A stretch of 64,000 nt of DNA. Source: Bactericera cockerelli (taxonomy: Eukaryota > Arthropoda > Insecta > Hemiptera > Triozidae). The stretch spans positions 16,971,759-17,035,758 of the forward strand of contig CM044966.1 of assembly GCA_024516035.1 (NCBI GenBank), in the 5' to 3' direction. The notes beneath the pieces were generated by a model. That model saw only the letters and a list, made by a program, of their open reading frames with translations, was not told the origin of the DNA and searched no databases. Positions 11,201 through 26,200 of the stretch are shown here, one piece after another (within the stretch, counting starts at the first letter, position 1; the number at the start of each line of letters is the position of its first letter). Both the position numbers and the translations under genes were made by a program.

Positions 11201-14200
11201 TGACTTAAGGAGCTTAAAACTCAAAAATCGTACATTTTTTGAAGACGGCTATTCTGACGAGGAATCATCTGACAAGACTCAGGAATATGTTCTGAAAGTT
11301 TCAGCTCGATAGAATAAAGCCTTAATAGCGATACATGTGATTACGTGAAGAAAAGTCGGTGAACGTCAAAAATCAACAAAAAATGTTATAACTCATAAAT
11401 GGTTATAGTTATAAAATAATTACACAGAATAAAAAAAGCTGTAAATTGGTCAAATAATAAACACACAAAGTTTCAGCTTTCTATTATCAGCCGCATTTGA
11501 GATACAGGCAATACCGCCAAAGCGCCGCCGATTGACCGCGGAAGTTTTTTTTTTGTTAAAACCTCGAGCTGCAAGCATTAAGAACCCATAACCAAAATGT
11601 CATAATTTTAACTTGAACCATATCCCCGTGGTAAGTCGAATGCGGAAAAAAAAAAAAAATAAAAAAAAAAAGTATGAATCTTTTACTAATTTTGGGGGTG
11701 CTCGTAAAAGCGGTTAGGGGTGTCAGAAAAAGGTCAAATAAAAAGTAGTCATCTTCTATTCGACGAGGAAAACACGAATATGAAGAAAAAAGATTAAGAA
11801 GTTTTATTTAAGAAGGTCAAAATTACAAAAGAAAATACATACGAACTCGGTTTAGCGTAAGTATAGCACGCTCGTTTTGTTTATCTTGGCGTTGCAAAAC
11901 TAGCGTTTTGCTTGATAATGTTGTTGTTTTTGTCGTAGCTAGCTTGGCTACAACTGGAGGGGGTAATGATTGGGGTCCAGCCAACTCTATTTCAAAGTTG
12001 GCTCGTCCTGAAACACATATTTCTATGTGCGATCAATTTTTTTGTAGAATTTTTTGTAGATTCTAGAATGTAGGAAAAACGGTTTGAAGAACATCGATTA
12101 AGCTGTTTTGGAGATACGAGAGATTTAGTATAAAATCTCAAAATTACCACGTGTATACAATTTGACCCAATCACGAGGAAGTATTGTGTAAATAATTGGC
12201 AGTGTTTTTTTTTTTAAATAATAGCAAATTAAAATCATCACTCTATAGTAGCTGCTGTTTCATGGCTACGAAATAAAAAAGGTTGTGAAAAAGTCATCTT
12301 GAAACCGACCTCAGTAGCTTGATCGATCAGTCGGCGGACTTGTAACCTGGAGGTCGGTGGTTCAAGTCTCGGGTTCAGAGTAGATTCAGTAAAGCGAGTT
12401 TCAGTAGTTGTGATATCACGAAAGTAATTAACATTAACATGATAACTTTAAACTTTAACATGATAACATTAACATGATAATTTGAAACTTTTTAAACGTT
12501 GTCTTCGTCAGATTTACTCTTTATTACAAGAACTTAATATTAAGCAACAATTGTAAATAGACCTATAAAAAGGTCTATATTCTTTTTAATAAATAAATAA
12601 ATAAACAGTGATCTTGAAAAAAAACTAAAGATCCAACTCACATGCCGCTTATAGTCTATGGTGGGAGTCTTAGGCTGGTGGTAGACGAAGGTCCCGCGTA
12701 CAGAGTGGTAGGGCCCGCTGTACACATTACCGCTGTAGGTGGACTCCTCACACGGGCTGGAAATTGACGCGGGAGATTTCGACAGCTGAAACGTGGCGTA
12801 CGGGCAGATGTCTTCGATGTAGCCTGGGGGTGGACCAAGATTTACTTTATTATTTTTTTTTGACTCTTTGACTGCCAGAGCAAGTATTGACATGTTTCCT
12901 AGCCGGCCAAGCCAAAAATGTGTGCACTTCCCTTGCCCCTTGCATGAGGGGAAATTTCTTGAGATATATTTCAGATCATTGTCCCTAGCGGTCAATATGT
13001 TTTTATTTGATTCTCATTTGCTTATACTTTAACCTATATTAGATTTAAAAACAGCCACAGAATCCTCAAGACACGGACAATCTTGGTTACCATAAAAAAA
13101 ACTGTACTGGCACAACTCGAGTTGTGCCATGGCAGGCAAATAGTTAAAGATGAGTATTTCACAGCCATTTTTATTTCGTAGCCATGAAAGAGGAGCTACT
13201 GTAGACGCTTGTGGTCTATGTTGTATATTATAAGTTTTATTATATTATCTATTTTATCACTGTATATTATGGACCAAGATATACTGTATACAATAGTGTC
13301 ATTCTATTGTAAAGTACACTGGTAATCAAGTGGTTAACGCGCTGGTCTGGTAATCTAGGTAGCGTAGGCATCTGTTGGTTCGAATCCGACCCAATGCATG
13401 CATTTTTTCTCATTTGAGTATACGACCACATTTGAGTATATAATAATAAGACTCGGAGGGTTAGGTGTTAGAAAAAGCTTAAAGCATTAACCTCGACTGG
13501 TGGTTACCTTCCATTAAAGAGTGTTATCATTATCATTTCCATCTCGAACTTGGCAAACTATGAAAGCTTCCTCAGATAGATAACTATGACACAGTGGGCT
13601 ATACAATACATCACACTTTTTTTATTTAACTAGAACAGCAAATTGACGAAATATAATAAAATTATTTTACAAACATTATCTGATTTCATTTTATCTATTA
13701 TTTCGTTTATTGTTGATTGTTATGTTTTGTAAATAAAAAATGTATCGATAAGGCGGCGGACTTGTAACCTGGAAGTCGGTGGTTCAAGTCCCGGCTTAAG
13801 AGTAGCAAAGCGAGTATGAGTAGTTGTGATATCACAAAAGTGAATAACACAAATAGGATAACTTTAACTTGAACTTTAAATAAAAAAGTAATTAATTGAA
13901 GAAAAAAAAAGAGAAAAAAAAATAACAATGACCTTGATTAAATATAGAAAATTAAAACAATTACTATTGTATTCCTCACCCGTTGAGTCAGACTTAAAAG
14001 TGGCCACACCCCCCTCCATCCCCCCTCCCCTCCCATACTGCTGATCCCTGTTGTGCTGATTCTGCAGCTGAGACACGGATGCTGACTCCGCCAGGATGTC
14101 GCCGCGGTCCTGCTTATCTGAAATTAAAAATTGCACATTGATAATGAGATGGTGTATGATAGGAGATAATGAGATAGGAGAGATAGGTAATGAGATAATG

Positions 14201-17200
14201 ATGATAATAATAATAATGGAGAACTCCTAATGCTTCAAACCTGTCACGTAAACAATTACCTTAAAAAGGACTTAAAACTAAGGGTGGTATGCAGAGTCCT
14301 CACTGTAGGGATGCCTGGGTCATTTGTCCCTTCAGCTGATTTTGTTATGCAGAGACGTATGTTTGAAGCGCCTGTGCGCATGCGCATTCAGATGCCTCTT
14401 GAAAGAAGAGATTGAAATAATTGTCAAAGTCGAAGTTTTCTCTATAGCAAGCTCGAGACAACCCTGCAGTGAACCCTATAGGGATGAAAAAAAGTCTCTG
14501 CATACCAGCCTAAACAACAAGAAGAATTAATTTGTAATTAATTTTCCCTTTCTCAACACGGTTTTTTTTTAACTTTGAGAGAGGCCATTCTATTATTTTA
14601 AAATCTGTAATAACATAATGCAATAAATGAATGAAATTGAAGAAGAAAAAATGTTGTGAATCGCCAGTGTTCCAGCAACACAAGGATTTTATGTGACAGG
14701 TTTATTACCCAAAGAAAGACCATATGAGTTCTCCACAAAAAAAATTGTAGGTATAATATATTAAAAGTTTTTTTTTTCATGTTATAGGATACCTATGTGG
14801 TTGATTCTTGTATGAAAATAAACATATAAATGGAACTAAGTAGGTAAATTTACATTCCAAACAGTAAGATCTTTATTTTAACTTTATAACTTTATTTTAG
14901 TGTGATAGTATAAGTGCATACTCATAATTATTTTATTTGATTCATTTTAGGTACTTATATATTAAAAAAAAAAAATATTAAAAAATAAAAATAAATAATA
15001 TACAGGGTGGTTCTCAATACTCACTTCGCCGCTGGCAGTACACGTGGAACACATACAGGGTGGGCAGTGTGATGAGGAGGAGGGAGAGGAGGAGGAACAA
15101 GGTGGAGAAGGAGAGGAAACCAGTGGCGGAGGGTAGCTCGGGGTCCAGGTAGTTTGGTGCTATGGTGCCTGCGAAATAACAATAAATTATAAGTAGGCAT
15201 TATGTATATAAATATAATATAATTATGTATTATGTATATAAATATAGGTATTATGTGCAGCACATGGGAATATATACAGGGTGGGCAGTGTGATGAGGAG
15301 GAGGGAGAGGAGTGGAGAGACAGGATCTTTCTTTCAAAATTAACAAAGTGTTGGATTGGTAGTCAGTAGGCATTAGGTGAAACTTAATGTAGATAATAAC
15401 ACAGTACATAATTGCATCTCACTCGTGGCTACAATTTGTACTAAATAATGGACGCAGCACATGGGAAAAGACTTTCTATAAGAAAAGGCCCCCAGTAATG
15501 TCCGTCTAATCTTCATTTTCTTTTCCTTCATCAATTCCTCTTCATTTCTAATAGTTTCTTTCCTTCTTGTATGTAATTATATGACAATACCCAGACAGCA
15601 CAGTCAACTGGATGTATACCATACTGTTAGGTGGAAAAAGTCTACTTGCCCACCTGGAAGTCAGCTGGAGATTTCCACCTTCCACCTGACCTCCACCTGG
15701 AAATCAACTGGAAATGAACTGGAAAGTAACCCAACTTTGAACTGGAAGTCAGTTGCCCAAAGTCAACTGGATTTCTTCCACTTATTTCCAGCTACTTGTA
15801 GCGCTCTCTAGTGGATGGGTAGTAACTCACTACCACAATTTTAACATACCTATTTACCTATACTGTACATTATACTACATAATAATCAAATGCTACGCTC
15901 TTGGTTTTGAGGTCGTGGGTTCGAATCCCATTATATGCATTTTTTTTGCAAATAATAATAATAATAATAGTAATAAAAATCTAGAAACAAATGTATATTA
16001 GGCATAAATTCAATTTCAGTTATTTAATTTAGAGGCCATACATTCAAATCTCATGAAGAATATTTTTTTTGTATAAAAATAAAGTAATAAATTTTAAATA
16101 GGTTTTTTTAACACATACACACACACAAATTTGGGTATAATTTTTTTTTATAGAAATTTGGAAAGAAAAAGAAAATAACTAATCTGTTTTAAACAACACT
16201 ATTCAAATAAGACTCTTTAACATGATTATATTTTACAATAAGAGTGTTTATTATTAATAAAAAAATTGTCACAAAAGTGTAAAATGCACTATTAAATTTC
16301 CACCATGTCACAAGACCTTGTACCAATGTATCACAAGTACTTCCTAAGTAGGTATAATCTCTATATATAATACTCAAAGTTGTGCATGTCTGGCTGACTA
16401 TGTCCTCTTGGGGTTACAATACAAAACGGTACTTTCACTGAGAGTTCACCCCCCCTAAGCCACCTTCAACATACTAGAAAATTATCAAAATAAAAATATG
16501 TAATACAATTTTCAAGTGCACTGGTAATCAAGTGGTTAACGTGCTAGTCAGATAATCCACTTAGCGTAGGGTTCCGTTGTTTCAATTTTTTCCTCATTAT
16601 GGTTGTGACCACATAATAATAAGACTCTGAGGGTTAGGTGGTAGAAAATGCTTTGAGCATAACCTGACCTGGTGGTTACCTTCCAATTAAAAATGTTATT
16701 ATTATTTTCATTAGGACACCGGCCATGAGAAAAAAACCTTAATGGTGACAAAATGCCAGGTTTTAGCTAGTATAGAAATAAAATAATGATATCCAATTAT
16801 AAAATATGCTCATACCATGTACATAATCACAATAAAATAATAATACTATGTAAATGAAAATATATTTCTTCAGTGAAACCAAAAATAACAAAGAAATAAA
16901 CTAATAGCCAGCAGAAAGTGATGATGAGGCATTGAATACACCAGTTTTTATGAAATAGCCAAAGTTAAGCAATGTCTAACGTGGTGGAACATGGATTAGT
17001 GAATGTTATTATGTATTTGTAATCCTTCATGACAATTTACATACTTCTGTGGCTAATTAGAATTGCTGGGTTGTTTGCTTTGAGAATTATTACCAAAAAA
17101 GCATTGTTATACTTAAATTAAAACAAAATTGACTTAATTGTTAAGACTAGTGAAATTATAAAACACAATAGTGTGGAACACTTTTTTTTAATAGATATAA

Positions 17201-20200
17201 AATGAACACAAAATTTGAGGGGCTTCATAGTAATAAGGTGGTTTAGAAAGCTGAATAGTTAATATTATTATTAGAGACAGTGCACAGAAGATTGGCTAAT
17301 TAATTTTGAGTCAAATAATCAGGAAGCATGTAAAAAAGTATACACTACATCATCTTTTTAGTGTGGCAGAAGCACGTACGAGTGAAAAATTCATTTTATA
17401 ATAATATATTATGTATTGCATATCTAAATAAAATCCACAGAATGAAAATTTTCATTATCTAGCACCATACATCAGATAATTCAGCTGTTTCCTTGCTTGA
17501 CCCAGGACCTTTTTTAAGGTACAATTCCAAGTGAATTGATGGTGTTGACTGTCCAGTGTCCAGGAACAGTAGAGTGCAGAAAGTTCATTATTGTCCAAGT
17601 GCATGGAGTATTGTCCAATGAAGAATGTTATCCATTATTAACTGTTTGTTGTGTCCTCTCCTTTTCTTCTGTCACGATTCACGATTTAGAATTTTAGACA
17701 AACCAAAGAACTCCTTCTGTGACATCTCAAAATCAAATATGGAGTTCAGTAAGAATTAACACTTTCTCGAAATCAAATTTGAAGTTCAGTAAGAATTAAT
17801 GTTGGTTTATGTTAAATAACAAAACACAGAGATGCAGTTTAGTCTGATAAGTAACATATTTTATTGGAGTACAGAGATTACAAAAGGTTTTCCAGCAAAA
17901 GATTCAAAAGGCAGAACGTCAAGAACAGATCACACATTCTTAATAACAAAAAGACAAGAGGGAAAAATGAAAATATAAAACCAGTGTTGTCAAGTTTCAT
18001 TTTGTTCCCCAACAATTAACACTTGCAGTAGTTATAAAAATGTTCAAAAACTAATTGAAATAGGTTCCAATTATAAAAAGAATTAAAACAACTCACAATA
18101 ATCGAGAATCACAAAAACGGAATTTCTCTAAAAAATTATTCAAAGATTAAAGATGGCGAATGCAACAAGAACACTCTCGGTAAAGTTCGTGTGAAACCCG
18201 AATCTATCCGAGAGCGCGTTTTAACTGAACTGGAGAAATGTGGAGCATCTCCAGCTGACTGGTCAACTGACTAAATTCTATTTATGTCCTAGCTGGAGAG
18301 ATTCGTTATACTTCCAGCTGACTGCCCAGGTGACTGAGTCTAGATGGATTTTTGTTGGAAATATCCAGGTGGCTGGTCAACTGATTTAATCCATAATGGA
18401 AAAATCCAGCTGTCGGGACAGCTGGAGGTCCAGTTGACTTTATACACCTGGATATTTCCACCTTAAATCCAGACTGGAAGTCACCTGCCGTGCTGTCTGG
18501 GTAGTGTCAAGTAATAAGTGTTTTTTTAAGCTAGTCATAAGTGTTTTTCTTAAATCTAGTCATAAGTATTTAATATTATAGTCTAATTTTCTGTATTTTA
18601 TTGTAAAAATGGGCATAACTTTATTGTAAAAAACAAAGATGAAAAAAAGACCATTCATGAAAAAGTAAATAAAAACCAATTTTCCCTCACCTCCATCAAG
18701 AGTGAGCGTTGTGAAGTTATACACCACAGTCGTGGCGCCGATATTGTTGTGCGCGCTCACTCGAATCTGATAGCGGGAGCTTGGCGCCAGATTCCCGATC
18801 GTGTACACGCGTTCACTGGGCTGAACGGTGCGTGGCGGTTGCCATGGAAACGAGCCGGACGGTTGCCATGACAACTCGGATTGTTTGTACTCGATCACGT
18901 GATAGAGGAGGGCGCAGCCACCGTCGCCCCACGCGTCTAGCCACACGGAGACGGCGCTGGCGTTGAGAGTTAGGAGCTGGGAGGCGCTGGGCGCACTGGG
19001 AACTGAAGAGATCATGTCCGCCATGAAAGTTGAATTTTATGACAATGTTTAACGGCAACAGCACGAACATATTTACATGTTTGTGGATTTTTTTTATCTC
19101 AATCAATTAACTGTATGTTTTTCAACTTTATTTATATAATGTTTAAAAGAATTTTATAAAAGAATCATCCCTGGGTAGTGTGCCAAGTATGGATGCAACA
19201 TTACCTCTAGTTATGGCAATGCCCAGTCTCTGAGTTAAAAATTTTCCCGATCTCTGATCCCTCGTCTCCTGAACCAGAGCTTTAGAAACAGATTTTAGTA
19301 ATTCTAAAGCATCTGGTCCAATTTGTGGTATTTGTTTGGTGAAGATAAAGAGAATATAACAAGGTTAATTCTAGGATGAACACAACATGATTTAAATTTC
19401 TGTAATCAGCTGTATTATGGTGGTCTTCTCTGATTGGTTCATACTCATCTCATTTATAAAAAAAAAATTAAATGCTGATTCAAAAATTACGCGCTCTCAT
19501 TTCATATTCCATTTTTCAAAAGAACACAGAATGAGAACCAATATTTTAAGAGATGAAACCATAACAAATAAGAAGAGGCATATAGCTGTAAAATATGGAA
19601 AAAGGAACCAACTTCACCCGCCAGAATAAAGTTAAACAATGCCGATCTCAAGTAGGTTTCTTCAGCCAGACTAAATTCATTTATTTTATTTATTTACACT
19701 TTATTTTTTATACAAAACAATCAACAGTAAATTATTAACAGAAATAAAAAATAACAATATTAACAAAACAAAGTATAGGGGGGAAAAAAAAAATATTTAA
19801 ATTTACAATTGCCTTGTAATCCGGGGCGAAGTTAATGTCTTAGGCATTCTCTGCCACTTAAAATTCACGAGCTTTTTCGGTAGTTCTGCAACTTACCGGT
19901 TCCTTTCGTTCTCGTGTGCACGATATCACAAGGCAGGCCGGTGCCTATTCGGTTGTGCGCGGTGATGTACAACTGATATGCGGTGCCGCACCAGAGATTC
20001 TCGAGTAGATATGAATTGAATGACTCTGGTGATGAGGGCTGGTGACCCGAGAGGATCCTGGGTATGTGAACTTCTTCCCAGTCCCCGTGATCCCGCTTGT
20101 AATTGACCGTGTAACCTGTTGAGCGGTGGTGTGATTTGTAATTTATTTGCATTCATAATTATTATACATAATAGGTAATACACCCAGTCGCCAAGATCCG

Positions 20201-23200
20201 TTTATAATTGGCCGTGTAACCTGTTGAGCGGCGGTGTAGTTTGTAATTTATTTGCATTCATAATTGTACATAATAGGTAACACATATGTATTGCTACTAC
20301 CCCACACTAAGGGGATACAGTCCTCTTGTTTTGTGGGATAGTGTATTAGAGACACTCTGTTATCTAGTCTGTTATGAAAATATATGGATGGGATTTTTGT
20401 TGTTGTTGATAATCTTAAGGTCCCACTAGTCAGTAAAAATGTCTTTATGAAAATATCATTTTTTATTTATTTATTTATGTACACTTTATTAGATAATAGG
20501 ACATATACAATACAAATAATTACAAACGAAAATACAAAATACAATATAACAAAAAAAGAAAAAAAAAATAAATAATAAAAAAAAATAAATAAATATATAC
20601 ATAATATATGTCCTAACTAAAGGGCGGGGTTATTGCCTTAGGCAATCTCTTCCACCCAACGCTAGAGGGGGGATATCATATTATCCCCCCTCTAGCGACG
20701 ATCTTGAAAAGATCCTCCAGCCTGTTTATATAGAGGCGCTAGTAGCTTATTGGTTAACCCAAAGTCCCACTAGTCAGTAATATGGATATGAAAATATGAT
20801 ATTGTAATCTAAAAAAAGCTTTTATATAAAACTTCCACTGCAGTAAGATAGGAACAATTTTACGCCTACCTCATGGACGAAATTTTTATCAATACTTACC
20901 CAAGATCGATTCAAAAACAAATTGATACCTTCGTTAAAATTGGAAGAAAAAGCGTCTGACACAAATAAACTCAACCATGAAAAATAGGTTGACCAATGCC
21001 GACTCCAAAAAGTATGTTTGGAACAGGCAAAATAAAATAGGAAACCAAATACATACCTATATGTATAGTATTTTTATTATTATTATAAACTGGTTACAGT
21101 TCCACAAAAAGAAGCCCAATTATCAAAGTGACTTCTATTAGATCTACTAGAATTGAGAATATTTATGTTTATGTACGTATTATATTTTACTTTTTACTAA
21201 ATCTTTTTAGAGTAAAATTGCTTATTAGATTTAATCTAGATTGTAATGTATCAATAAATGTCCAATGTGGGATTAATATTGTATTGTATTTTATTTGTGC
21301 ATATTTATACAACATGTATGCACACAATTAGGCATAAGAATAGTATTAATATTAATTTAGACAAAAAAACTTAATGCTATATGTATAAGAATCGTAAGTG
21401 GAAAAATCAAGAGTTTATAGTGACAAGCAGTCATGAAATGAAATTGATGAGGAATTACTATTGAGAAAAAAAATAGATCTATTGTGACCAATTCGTATAG
21501 TACATAAGTCGACCAATGATCTCAATGAGGGTTTCAACTCACCCAATATGGGTATACTAGGTTCTACCCTGTCCGTCCACTTCAAGTGTAAGGCGTCCAG
21601 GTCTTGAGCCACCACCATGAGCTGAGGAGGCTCCGGAGGAACTGGAAGAAAGTGAGGAAGTTATTGTAACACTTGTACCAGGCATGACTACAGCAGGGAG
21701 GAGTCATAGGCCCAAATTAATTAACGGTGCTGTGGTGGACACTGTTACTTTTTTTTTAAAATATAGAGGGTGTCCCATCAAAGTTGGACACCTCAAATTG
21801 CGTGTTCAACTTTGGTGGGACACCCTGTGTATAAATATATTTAACAACCGCAAACCCAAACATGATAATAATAATATAGCTCCTGTTTCATGGCTACGAA
21901 ATAAAAAAGGCTGTGAAACACTCATGTTTAAAAAAAGAAAAGAAAAAAATTGCCTTATTTTTACTGCCCGATTAGGACTTTTAGAGTCCCATTATTCCAG
22001 CAGTAAGCCCAAGACATATTATTATGTGATAAAAATCCCAAATGGGAGGATAACTTGTCATGTCCCGGCCGGGTTTCAAACCAACGACCTCTGGAATCTT
22101 TGGATTAACAGAGTGCCACCTTTACCACTGAGCTACCGGGACAGAATGATGTGTTGTCTGTTGGCACGGTATACTGAACACAATATTTTTTGTTATAATA
22201 TAGTTTGAGGATCTTGTTTTAGACTGTTTTTTATAGTTGAATCTGGATACAAGAGAGCTCAAGGGACTGGTATGAGAGGTAATTTTACCTTATGGAGAGG
22301 TTAACTGGATCTGGAAATTGTTCTCTTATATTGAGGTTTCTCTTAAATGCAGTTATCATACATATATCCAGTTTCAAACTGTTTCTGATTTCAGTTATAG
22401 GATTGGATATTACCATGGTAATAACTTCAGTAAAGTCACAGTTTCCGCTTTAGCGTTGTTTACTAATTCGGGCCAGAGTCTCCACCCAACATCAGTTGCC
22501 ACATCCTGAACTAAATTTTAAACAAATTATTTTTAATTTTTAAATTTAAACAAATTTATTTTAAACAAATAAAGTTTTCATACATTTGTGACAATCACAA
22601 TCGCGATATCACAATCACTCAAACTAGATTTACACAATTTTTGCTTAACTTGGGACTTGAACCACTAACATCCAGGTTGCAAGTCCACCGCCTTATCGAT
22701 CGAGCTGCTGAGGTCGGTTATTTAAAATATACAATATTATAGGTATAATTTGAAATTTATATGTATATTGATTTTCTTCTTAAACTCTTACCTCTCACGA
22801 TTACATTGTACGTGATTTCATCCGAACCATAGCTATTGTCCACTTTACAAGTGTAATTCTTCTGGTCCGATTGTTGAATTTCTTTGATGACTAGTGCATG
22901 GTCTTTGAGCTGAAAAATAAATAAATTAATAATGTAAATATGTAAACAGGTCACATTTTTAAAAGCTATTCCCACTTCATCTTGGACCTGGCAGTAAGAG
23001 CTAGTTATTTGTGTTGCTATGTCACAAATTTTAGTGGGTAGCATCGACATTACGAGAACTAATGCTTATGCATCATATCTACAAACAACCATCATATTCC
23101 AATATCAATCTCGTAATGCCGGCCACTGATTGTTGCCCACTCTACAACTACCCCAAATTTTCCTCACGAGGCTAGGATAGGCCCCGGCATCCAAAGTACA

Positions 23201-26200
23201 GAATCGAAAAAATCCAACCCCGCCGGGATTCGAACCCGGGTCACCTGGAGTGCAATCTGAGCATGCTACCGCTAGGCCAAGGTGACCGCTTGATGCGGGA
23301 CCAAACATCGCATGGTTGGAACTTTTGGCTTCTTTATCTGTTTCAAGCTTCTTTAAACCCTTTTGAAACTGGCGAGCTAGCTAGGTTGGTTAGGGGTTTG
23401 TTTCTCTTAGTCGCCGTGTACGACAGGGAAACAGTTTGTGGTGCTATTCTTTCCCCCTGAACCACACGGTTAGGGTTGAAGTTAATGTCTCAGTGTTAAA
23501 TTAACGAACGAAAAAGAAAAGAAGGAAAAGGGGATCAAAGTTTCACGATAGAATTAATTAACATACCTGGAGTCTCATGCCCACGGTGTCCGAGGCTATA
23601 GGCTTCTCGTTCACATACCAGGCTAGAGTTCCGGAAGGAATGCCTACGTGTCTACAGTCCAGGGTGATGTTCAACTTGTACGGGGTCACAATGGTCTGAC
23701 TGAAGGATATGATTTTGGCAGGCACTGAGAATTAAGAGAAAATTAGAGCCAAGCGTTTAGGATACAATATTTATATTTATTTATTTATCAAACGGGAATA
23801 ACCCAATAAACATAAGTTACAAAATGTTACAGTTAAAACATACAATATTCACATTTACAGTAACTTTTACAACAAAATAAGACTTTAAATTACTCATCTA
23901 TGAGGTTCATCAAATTGAACATTTTTGACTGAAGTTAAAATGTCAGTTGTATTATGCTGTAATCAAAATACGAGTATATTTAAATTTGAAAATCATGAAT
24001 CTCTTATTTCATTCACAAAATTTACGCAAAAAAGTTGGAAGTGTAGAAAGATGTAATAGCTCATAGCGGGAACTAAGAGATTATGAAACAGGATGAAAGT
24101 CAAGCTACACCTGACACGACCTCAAGTCGGAGTTTTCAATCACAGCGCACTAAAGCCCGTATAAATGGATAGTTAGTGCTCAGTGTGTACAATCTAATCC
24201 TGTTTTATTATTCGAGCCCTAAATCATTTTTCTATACATTAAAAACAATACTCTATAATTATACATTATAGATGCAAGAAAGATAACATAACAATAAATT
24301 AAAATATTGACGGGGTTATTGCCACAGGCAATAACCCCGCCCTTTAGGTAGGACATTTCTCTTTTTTTTTCTATCTTGTATAGTTGTTTAATCTTTTTGT
24401 TTTTCTTTATATTTCATTGCATTCTACTGTATATATTTTTTGTTCTACCTAATAAAGCTTTAAAAAAAAAAAAAAAAAAATGTGAAATAACCTTTCTTGC
24501 TGGGGAACACGGCCACGACACGACTGTGCGGCCCCTCGCCCACCCCTGTGGCCGCCGTCACGTAGAACTGATAGCTCGCCCCTCCTCCACCGCCCGCGTC
24601 TTTTTGGACGTCGACAAAGCTTTCGATCGTGTCCGCCCGCAGCACTTTCTTCACGGGCGCCTCTTGGGAACTCTTCGCCCCCCTGGGCTCTGCTGGCGAG
24701 AGTAGAGGGTGTAGGAGACAATACGCCCGTAGCTGGGCGACGGAGGCAGCCAGGTGATGATGATTCGAGTGGGGCTCAGCAGGGCGGCCTTGATGTGGCC
24801 GGGAGCTGGGGGCACTGAAATCAAATTTATTATACAATTTAGTCTGGCTAGGGGACTATAAACAGGGAGTAGACCAGCAGTCTGGCTGGGGGAGGCATAC
24901 TACGGGATGGGCAAGCTACAACACAGACCACAAGCGTCTACAGTAGCTCCTGTTTCATAGCTACGAAATAAAATTCCTGCCCCGCTGGGAATCGAACCCA
25001 GGTCACCATGCGTACAATGCCTAGCGCGCTAACTCACTCTGCCACGGTGACTACTGATATGACCATGCAGTTGAAAGCGATGTTAAATTTTTGTTTAAAA
25101 AAACGCTTGCATACGAGTCTGCAACCATTGGGACATTTTCATCTTTACTATTCAAGGTCCAAAACCCAACTGACCAAATTTCGTATTGTGCGCATGACAC
25201 ATACCTTCTCTCTTCTCTCCCTCTACAATTCAATACTTCGCCATTGTGCGCATGACACACACTTTCCCTCTTCTCTCCCTTTACAATTCAATATTTCGTT
25301 ACATAATATCGTTACATAATTTCGTTACATAATTTCGTCACATAATTTTGGTTATGTGCCAGAGCAAAGACATGAAAATGTCAAAAACGGCTGTGTAACA
25401 CTCATATTAAAAAAAAAAACAAGTTGAGCCACGAATGTCGGCTAATAGCTCAGTTTCAATTTTATTTTACATGAAATACATAAATGTATATATGTATACA
25501 ACGTCACAATTATTTATATAGTAGTAAAAGAAAAAAATAAAAAGGTTAGAGATAAATTTAAAAAAAAATTATAAGTAAATAAATAAAAAGATATTAATAA
25601 GTAAAATAAAAGCTAAATTGATATTGACAGTTGGGGTAGGGTAATAGTGATTTGATTAAAACTGACGTGTTCTTCTCAAAACGAGTTATCATCAAATGAA
25701 TAGGTATTTTGTCAAATTTGTATGTATGTCAATAATAATAAATAAGCTGGAGAGACTCACCATCCTGGAGAGTTGTACAGAAGAGCGGCTCACTGAGGGC
25801 GCCATCGCCCGCCTGGGTGAACGCCATCACCTGGACGCTGTAGTTGCTGAACCGGGCCAGACCCTGCAGGGAGGCGCTGAGACTCGACGTCACCTTGGTG
25901 TCGCTCTCCAGAGATTCTGGAAACAGAAACAGAACCAAAAAAGGGTTGGGTGGAAGAGATTGCCATAGGCAATAACCCCGCCCTTTAGTTTCGGAATAGA
26001 ATGCCGTTGGCATTAGCACCGCCCTTGATCAAGTTTTGTTTTGTTAATTTTAATTTCTATGTATGTATAATGTATAATATATTCTATGTCATTTGATCCA
26101 ACATGTTTAATAATAGTTAGGACATTTGTATATATTTTGTTTATTTTTTTTCTGTTTATATTAATTTTGTCAATTTTGTATTTTAATTTCTATCATTGCT

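Noticed and set aside
12540..12995. 151-residue stand-alone protein
   Set aside because: Only 12642-12823 is conserved Dscam tail with good splice sites; the rest of the frame is intron.
15590..18501. Protein-coding autonomous transposon
   Set aside because: All frames are short and broken; no transposase motif is visible.
24449..24721. Separate Arg/Gly-rich protein on the minus strand
   Set aside because: It is an out-of-frame reading of the FNIII4 exon, created by the G-run deletion.
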